DNA of 64,000 nt, taken from NCBI GenBank assembly GCA_023634235.1, contig JAMKCF010000006.1, positions 10,817,751 to 10,881,750 on the forward strand, in the 5' to 3' direction. Under the pieces are notes generated by a model. The model ran no database searches and had not been told where the DNA came from. It was given only the letters and a program-made list of their open reading frames with translations. Shown piece after piece: positions 60,501 through 64,000 of the stretch (the stretch's first letter is position 1; the number at the start of each line of letters is the position of its first letter). The translations under genes and the position numbers were made by a program. Source of the DNA: Pisaster brevispinus. Taxonomy: Eukaryota > Echinodermata > Asteroidea > Forcipulatida > Asteriidae.

Positions 60501-62984
60501 AAATTTAAGGAGTAGAACAACAAATGAAATTTCAAAAAGCACCAATAGACCTTTCTAATGCAACGCCACAGCCCAAGCTTTTACCCACCAAGGTTGGAAA
60601 ACTAGGGGAAGTCATAAATAAATAAATAAAACCACAGATATATCCACAGTTTGTAACAAAAAATATATATAAAAATGTATATATTGTATGAATAAAGTAT
60701 ATTTATATTTGTTTTATATACCATGTACGTATACCTCACAGCGATAGATCCTTGTAATTTGATATTTAATTAAAATAACATATAGTTTTAAACAATTTAT
60801 TTGAAATGTAATTATTCAACAATAAGGTATTAAACACCTGATAAAGACACAGCTGGACCTGTTTAAGCCCAGTTGGCTGAAGCATGTTTGGGGTCCACAG
60901 CCATAAGCCACAATGCAATCAATATATACATACGGTACTCAATGTAAAATCTTTTAGTATGCGCGAAGGACAGCTGCGAAGCTTCCCAACAGTCCTATAT
61001 TGATCAGTAAAGGACTCCTATATTAAAATTTGGAGTTTCAGAACATTATACATGGCAAATGACGCGTTTCCAACCAATCAAAAGGATCTATAAGTGCAGT
61101 ATATAAAATAAAATAGAGACCACTATATGACTCTTTACTCACAGACACAAGCCTAACTGGAAACTAGACATAAAAATTTGTTTGATAAAAAATTTGAGGT
61201 GTTCGAATTCAAGTAAAGCAGACTGGAGTGATAGTGAGCTGTGCCGTTTGTTATTGTGAAAACAGAATGAATAGCTATTAAATAATGTTTTTTAAAGCGT
61301 TTTCAGAACTTCCAGTTTAGAAAGGTTAAAAGGTCAAGACAAGGTCACCAACATATTCATTTTTGTGAAGTATGTGGAGCCCATGTAGAAACAATTATAA
61401 AAATTCTGCAAAAGGCTTCTATTAAAACTGTATTTTGAACTGTTTTATCTTGCTGCCAGATGGCGCTCTTAAATCTTATTTTGTTTTAACCAGACCCTTG
61501 TCAGACTACAACATCGTTAAAATCAACTCCAAAAAAGTTGCACACTTTTTGGTTCACGAGTTATGTTTTTTTTCCATACACAGTACATATTCATAATATA
61601 CCTGAGCGGGGATTAGCATCAATTCAATCAGATAGTTGAAAATTAAACCATGACAAAATAATGATTTTTGAAAGTAAAAAAACAAAACAAAAAACACTAG
61701 GCAAGTTCATGGATGAAACATATCAACATTATTGTAGACAAAAAAGGAATGCCCCCTCTTTTTAACGGTGATTTTGAAATAAAGCTTACCATTTTAATCA
61801 CCGTGTCTGAAGGGCATACTCAGAGGGCCTAGAGCGCCTTTGGCAGGCATGGTCACGTCGATCGACGTGACGTGGGTCTCGGTGTTTGATGAGAAACAAA
61901 CCAATGTCGTTCTTTTTCAGTTGAAGTTTTTGTCATTTAGTCAAAGTCATACAAATCCCTAAAGCAGGTGGACATCTCAGTAAAACCTCCTCTTTTATTC
62001 CTTGTTTTCCATTAAGCCATCAGACGAGCACAGCGGAACTAAATTCACACTGAACTTTGAATGAGTTTGAGTTTTTTTATGTGCGGGACACATGTTGTTA
62101 CAACGTACAAGAATAAGCAACGCAATGATACATTTCCGTTGTTGTGTGGGACTATACGCACAGGCTTCGTGGACTTTGAACCTTATGAATAATGGAGCGG
62201 ACAGTCAGTTACAGCGCTTTTCTCCATACACAAATTAACCGCGGTTAATACTAACTTTGGCTGTCACACCCATTTAGGACCAGAAGTTAAGGTCATATTG
62301 GCATCATTTCTGTGCAAAAGTTTCGGGAGGATCACAGATCTACAATCTGATGTAAAAATTGTGATGAAATGATCAGTAGTTTTTGAGATATTTTTTTTAA
62401 ATTATTCAACTTCCGGTTTGAACCGGAAGTCAAGGTCAAATGAGGTCGCGTTCAGTGTAGCGTTTTTAGAGTCATACCAGGCCTATCCGATGATGTATAG
62501 ATTGTGAAAATCCATTATGTAGTTTTGGAGTTATGATTTTTTCAAATATTAAACTTTGAATTAATGTAACTCGACACCTGATGACGTCATCATGACGTAA
62601 CTGAAGCGGTTTTATCTCCTAATGAATATCTAACTATATGTGAAGTTTCAAGTTTATATGAGCTTGGAAAGGGTGCATTTGTTAGCGGACAAGGGACGCT
62701 GAGAAGAAGAAGAAGAAGAAGAAGAAGTATTAAGAAAAAAAAAACGAACAAAAATAAGAGGTGTTCCGGGCTGAATGCCCGAACACCTAAAAATACCAAT
62801 GTTGAGTGTTCAGTGTCAATATTCTTACTTGTAGAGAATTTCTCACCTCATTGTAAAGCTTGATCAACTCCTCCTTGGACAAAAAATTCTTCAAGTCAAA
62901 GTGCGCCTCATCAATGAAAAGTTTGACAAACTTGGACTGGTTATTGACCAGTGAATAGTGGACAACACTGTCAAGGTCACGGTT
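42413..62984 (-). CDS. TRPM cation channel, 3' seventeen exons (5' partial)
   Basis: Exons in transcript order: 62847-62984, 60083-60136, 59569-59689, 59404-59466, 58455-58656, 56472-56697, 56004-56090, 55182-55282, 54284-54416, 53931-54059, 52773-53021, 51749-51923, 51062-51206, 46837-47033, 45266-45398, 43845-43938, 42413-42565. All are GT-AG with matching phases, giving 799 aa to the stop. The first 300 residues are the C-terminal TRPM homology region (DPLRELFVWAVLQHH; WGHATCLNLAATG). S1 is MVAHFLFLGLFSYILL, S4 ends FYLRILHIF, S5 contains VFMVSYGVACQSILFPN, the pore has PYFQMYGELLIDDID, S6 ends NILLLNLLIAMLNNTF, and the TRP helix has FWKFQRYQLVEEYYRRP. A coiled coil follows. The S4-S5 linker SASKLLGPK and the TRP region resemble TRPM2/8; the pore GE resembles TRPM1/3/6/7. 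The first exons lie beyond position 64000. Confidence 0.92.
43494..43690. repeat. About 100-bp tandem duplication in TRPM intron
   Basis: Two adjacent units share GTAAAACCA, GAGAAAAA-TATATATAC, ATCGGACAAG/TTCGGTCAAG and ATTTTACACA. They lie between the last two TRPM exons. Confidence 0.6.
44102..44209. mobile_element. Foldback element in TRPM intron
   Basis: Arms CTAGGTGGCAGCAGACTTAC-CAGG (44102-44130) and CCTGGTAAGTCTGCTGCCAC-CTAG (44182-44209) are inverted with one indel, around a 51-bp spacer. Outer GGGGACT/AGTCCCC extend the symmetry. Confidence 0.75.
44838..45194 (+). mobile_element. SINE family E (class II tRNA-derived)
   Basis: The head GCCATGGCTGAGTGGTTTAG and B box GGTTCGAATCCC flank a variable-arm-like region, as in tRNA-Leu/Ser. 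The body contains TTGTGTCCTTGAGCAAGATG and GGTATAAATGGGTACCTGGG. The tail GCGCTATGTAAGAACTTGGT ends in ATT repeats. An inverted copy is at 52185-52475. Confidence 0.75.
46270..46420 (+). mobile_element. tRNA-derived SINE family F
   Basis: The leader AAGATATTGACTAATAGGGA is followed by GGATAGCTCAGTTGGTAGAG (A box), GGTACGTCAATCCGGAGGTC and the B box GGTTCAAGTCC. The tail TTTCTTTGTTCAAACCCAAA matches the 59.2 kb copy. The 5' and 3' acceptor strands do not pair as a functional tRNA. It lies in the TRPM intron between exons at 45398 and 46837. Confidence 0.7.
47440..47690 (+). mobile_element. SINE family C, copy in TRPM intron
   Basis: It shares AGGACC/GGGGCACTATGTGGATT, CAGTCCCTAC, TTTTCTCCCACATCTGAGA and GTCCTTGGCTTCACAACCA with 54900-55165. 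B-box-like AAGTTCAAGCCCCGC suggests tRNA origin. Confidence 0.6.
48594..49980 (+). repeat. 21-bp minisatellite, about 66 units
   Basis: The consensus unit is CACCAGACACTCTCTGGAGCT (21 letters; core CCAGACACTCTCTGG is an inverted repeat with a 5-nt loop). Because 21 is a multiple of three, several frames stay open on both strands for up to about 330 codons; they are not genes. Variants (CGCTAACC, TTGAGCTC, CTTGACAC) occur in blocks, and a variant block at 48862 recurs 354 bp later at 49216. It lies in the TRPM intron 47034-51061... between exons ending S6 and starting the TRP helix. Confidence 0.92.
50335..50505 (-). mobile_element. SINE family C, inverted copy
   Basis: The complement matches 47440-47690, including GATGTGGGAGGAAACCCC and GGTAGGGACTGAAAACACA on the plus strand. 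It ends near a B-box-like AAATTTAAACTTTGGTCC. Confidence 0.55.
51062..51923 (-). CDS. TRPM pore exons (S5 to S6)
   Basis: Two exons (51749-51923 and 51062-51206) encode S5, the pore helix and filter region, and S6. The filter region is MYGELLIDDID; in vertebrate TRPM2 and TRPM8 the equivalent glutamate-containing or FGQ-type filters differ, and a G-E pair is typical of the divalent-permeable TRPM1/3/6/7 group. The outer pore holds two cysteines (PEC and ELC) before S6, consistent with the conserved TRPM pore-loop disulphide. Confidence 0.9.
52185..52475 (-). mobile_element. SINE family E, inverted copy
   Basis: The complement matches 44838-45194: GACCAGGG tail region, GAATATACAGCC, GGACACAAGTGTCATGACAG, GATTCAAACCCACATCC and TAAACCGCTTGGCCAGGACA are seen on plus. 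Without the terminal ATT repeats. Confidence 0.7.
53060..53490 (+). repeat. Degenerate tandem repeat of about 78 bp
   Basis: About four to five units built on CAAGTACTTGTACTCGAGTG, TACCCTAGTACTCG and AGTACTTGATACTT. It is self-complementary in part (AAGTACTTG palindromes). It lies in the TRPM intron just upstream of the S3-S4 exon acceptor. Confidence 0.75.
54900..55165 (+). mobile_element. SINE family C, plus copy
   Basis: It contains GCCAGTTTAAATCCCGCCAG (B-box-like), CACTATGTGGATTGAGTAGG, CAGTCCCTACGTGATTGCA and ATCCTTGGCTTAACACAACC, matching 47440-47690. It ends only about 15 bp from the TRPM exon 55182-55282. Confidence 0.6.
56170..56385. mobile_element. tRNA-SINE family F inverted pair
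   Basis: A minus copy (about 56170-56290: AACTGAGCTATCTAGCCCTA on plus) is joined through ACTCGGGGTGCCAGTC to a partial plus copy (GGTAGAGTGCCAGCACGTTA, then GTCGTTGTTTAATCC). The same arrangement occurs at 7815-8045. Confidence 0.6.
57207..57322. mobile_element. MITE family G, copy 1
   Basis: Ends AAGTCGTTAAATC and GATTTAACGACTT are perfect 13-bp inverted repeats. The interior (TTGCAACTATCTCGCGAGAC) is found inverted at 57987-58095. Confidence 0.7.
57987..58095. mobile_element. MITE family G, copy 2 (opposite orientation)
   Basis: It begins AAGTCATTAAATCAGATCAG and contains CTTGCGAGATAGTTGCGAGA, the reverse complement of copy 1. The two copies form a long inverted repeat around about 660 bp in one TRPM intron. 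Confidence 0.6.
59140..59280 (+). mobile_element. tRNA-SINE family F, degenerate copy
   Basis: GGGCTAGATAGCTGATAGTG, GCCGGCATGTTAATCCAGA, a damaged B box GGTTAAAACCCC and the tail TGTCTTTGTTCAACCCCAAA match 46270-46420. The A box has lost about six bases. Confidence 0.6.
60137..62846. other. TRPM intron with no recognised gene
   Basis: This 2.7 kb intron holds no supported exon. It has AT-rich stretches, a C-run near 60342-60355, and a repeat-like block at 62280-62790. Confidence 0.5.
62280..62790. repeat. Repeat-like block with GAA tract and hairpin
   Basis: It includes the palindrome CTTCCGGTTTGAACCGGAAG near 62409, an AGAAGAAGAAG tract at about 62703-62727, and the hairpin GTTCCGGGCTGAATGCCCGAAC near 62763-62784 (a GTGTTCGGGC stem). 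The layout resembles the 3' end of a retroelement, but no coding part was seen. Confidence 0.4.
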
Positions 62985-64000
62985 CTGTTGGGTAACAATT
63001 AAGAGGCCTCAAATAAATTGTATCGATCTTCAATAAAACCCTGTTCTGAATGCCGTCTACCCAAAACCACACCAACGTTGCATTGTCCTCCGGTTAATTG
63101 ATAGTGTCACGGTGAGTTAGAAACCGCAAAAGCTGCTCAGAGTGCCGGTCTTGCCAGACATCAGGACACCGTCTGATGCAATAAACCGATAGCTGGAAAG
63201 GTTCCACTTTATCAGTGGGGTGGATGCGTGTGGGCTGTGTTGACACGCTAAGCTATGTTGCAGATTTTGTATGCTGGGTATATGGTAAAGTTGTTTTTTC
63301 TCCAGCTCATAAAAAAACACAACCCTGGGAACTGATCCCCCCTCTTAGATATATCAAATGGTCCAGTCTAGGATAAGGGCGTTCAACTCCCTCTGGGCTA
63401 ATTGCAACTGGGAAAAACAATGAAATACATAACTTACAACCCATGTAGGCAAATGTGGCTCATAGCACTAATAAGATTAATCTAAGCACTCATTTTCTTT
63501 TCTTTTTTATCACAATGCAAATAAATCAATTTTATCAGGAGCGAGCAATACTCCAGATTAAAAACAAGTAAATGATGCAGAATGAAGCAAACACTAACAC
63601 CAAGCTTCATTCTTGAATGGGTACACCTCCCCCCCTGTAAAAGGGTACATGCACTTATGAGGAAAGTACCAATGCTGCTTGAACTTAAAACCTAAAGGGC
63701 ATAGAAATAACATCTAAGGATGCAGAGTGTGGCATTAGTTAGTCTTGGTTCAAGACCTTCCTGTTGTATATTCCACCATCTGCAAGTTACCAACCACAAA
63801 CTATCACAAATAGAGGGCGCAATTCCAAGACCAAACGCTATCCCTTATGCGATTTTTTTTCCCATACCATACGCTAGCTATGGGGCCACAAAAAAGCGTT
63901 CTGATTGGTCTGTTTCTGCAGAGGTCGTGCATTTTAAATTAGGTAAACTAAGGAAAGCGTTATTACACGTACTGGTGGTACTTTATACAGGACCCGGCCT
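62985..64000. other. Upstream TRPM intron or 5' region
   Basis: No further TRPM exon was recognised here; the preceding exon (with the expected DQL...WNR-type motif) is not seen and should lie to the right of the window. Confidence 0.45.

Overview
This 64 kb window is nuclear DNA of an animal. Genes are split by canonical GT-AG introns, the background is AT-rich, and there are many tRNA-derived SINEs, non-LTR retrotransposon remnants, terminal-inverted-repeat (TIR) elements and satellites. The protein families, SINE types and frequent octamer TAGGCCTA suggest a marine deuterostome, most likely an echinoderm. That assignment is inference, not proof.

Three multi-exon genes, all on the minus strand, were reconstructed by matching splice sites, phases and family homology. 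(1) 2534-10454 is a complete 7-exon di-N-acetylchitobiase gene (CTBS; GH18 lysosomal glycosidase; 382 aa predicted). (2) 23662-38851 is an 8-exon gene for a secreted protein of about 1,884 aa with a signal peptide, an EMI domain, 38 EGF-like modules and an unrecognised six-cysteine C-terminal tail; 37 modules lie in one uninterrupted 4.77 kb exon. (3) 42413-62984 holds the 3' seventeen exons of a TRPM cation channel whose 5' part runs off the right edge; it ends after a coiled coil, with no visible NUDT9-homology or kinase domain. A fourth, plus-strand gene at about 18.43-19.45 kb encodes an unrecognised 173-aa charged helical protein behind a TATA box and a non-coding first exon.

Layout: 1-2.5 kb intergenic with TIR elements; 2.5-10.5 kb CTBS, its introns filled by MITEs, SINEs and a LINE fragment; 10.5-16.6 kb apparently non-coding and dominated by a degenerate tandem duplication carrying a repeated promoter/first-exon-like cassette; 16.77-17.84 kb a pure (CAG)340 tract between CAA tracts; 18.4-19.6 kb the small unknown gene; 19.6-23.6 kb repeats, including a dead reverse transcriptase; 23.7-38.9 kb the EGF gene; 38.9-42.3 kb intergenic with a strong palindrome; 42.4-64 kb the TRPM gene, whose introns hold a 1.4 kb 21-bp minisatellite, at least three SINE families and several MITEs.

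The genes have no evident shared pathway: a lysosomal glycan-degrading enzyme, an extracellular adhesion/scavenger-type protein, an ion channel and an unknown. The most unusual items are the uninterrupted CAG tract, the single-exon 37-module EGF array with its novel tail and a possible G-quadruplex beside its splice donor, the C-terminally short TRPM channel, and the duplicated promoter-like cassette.
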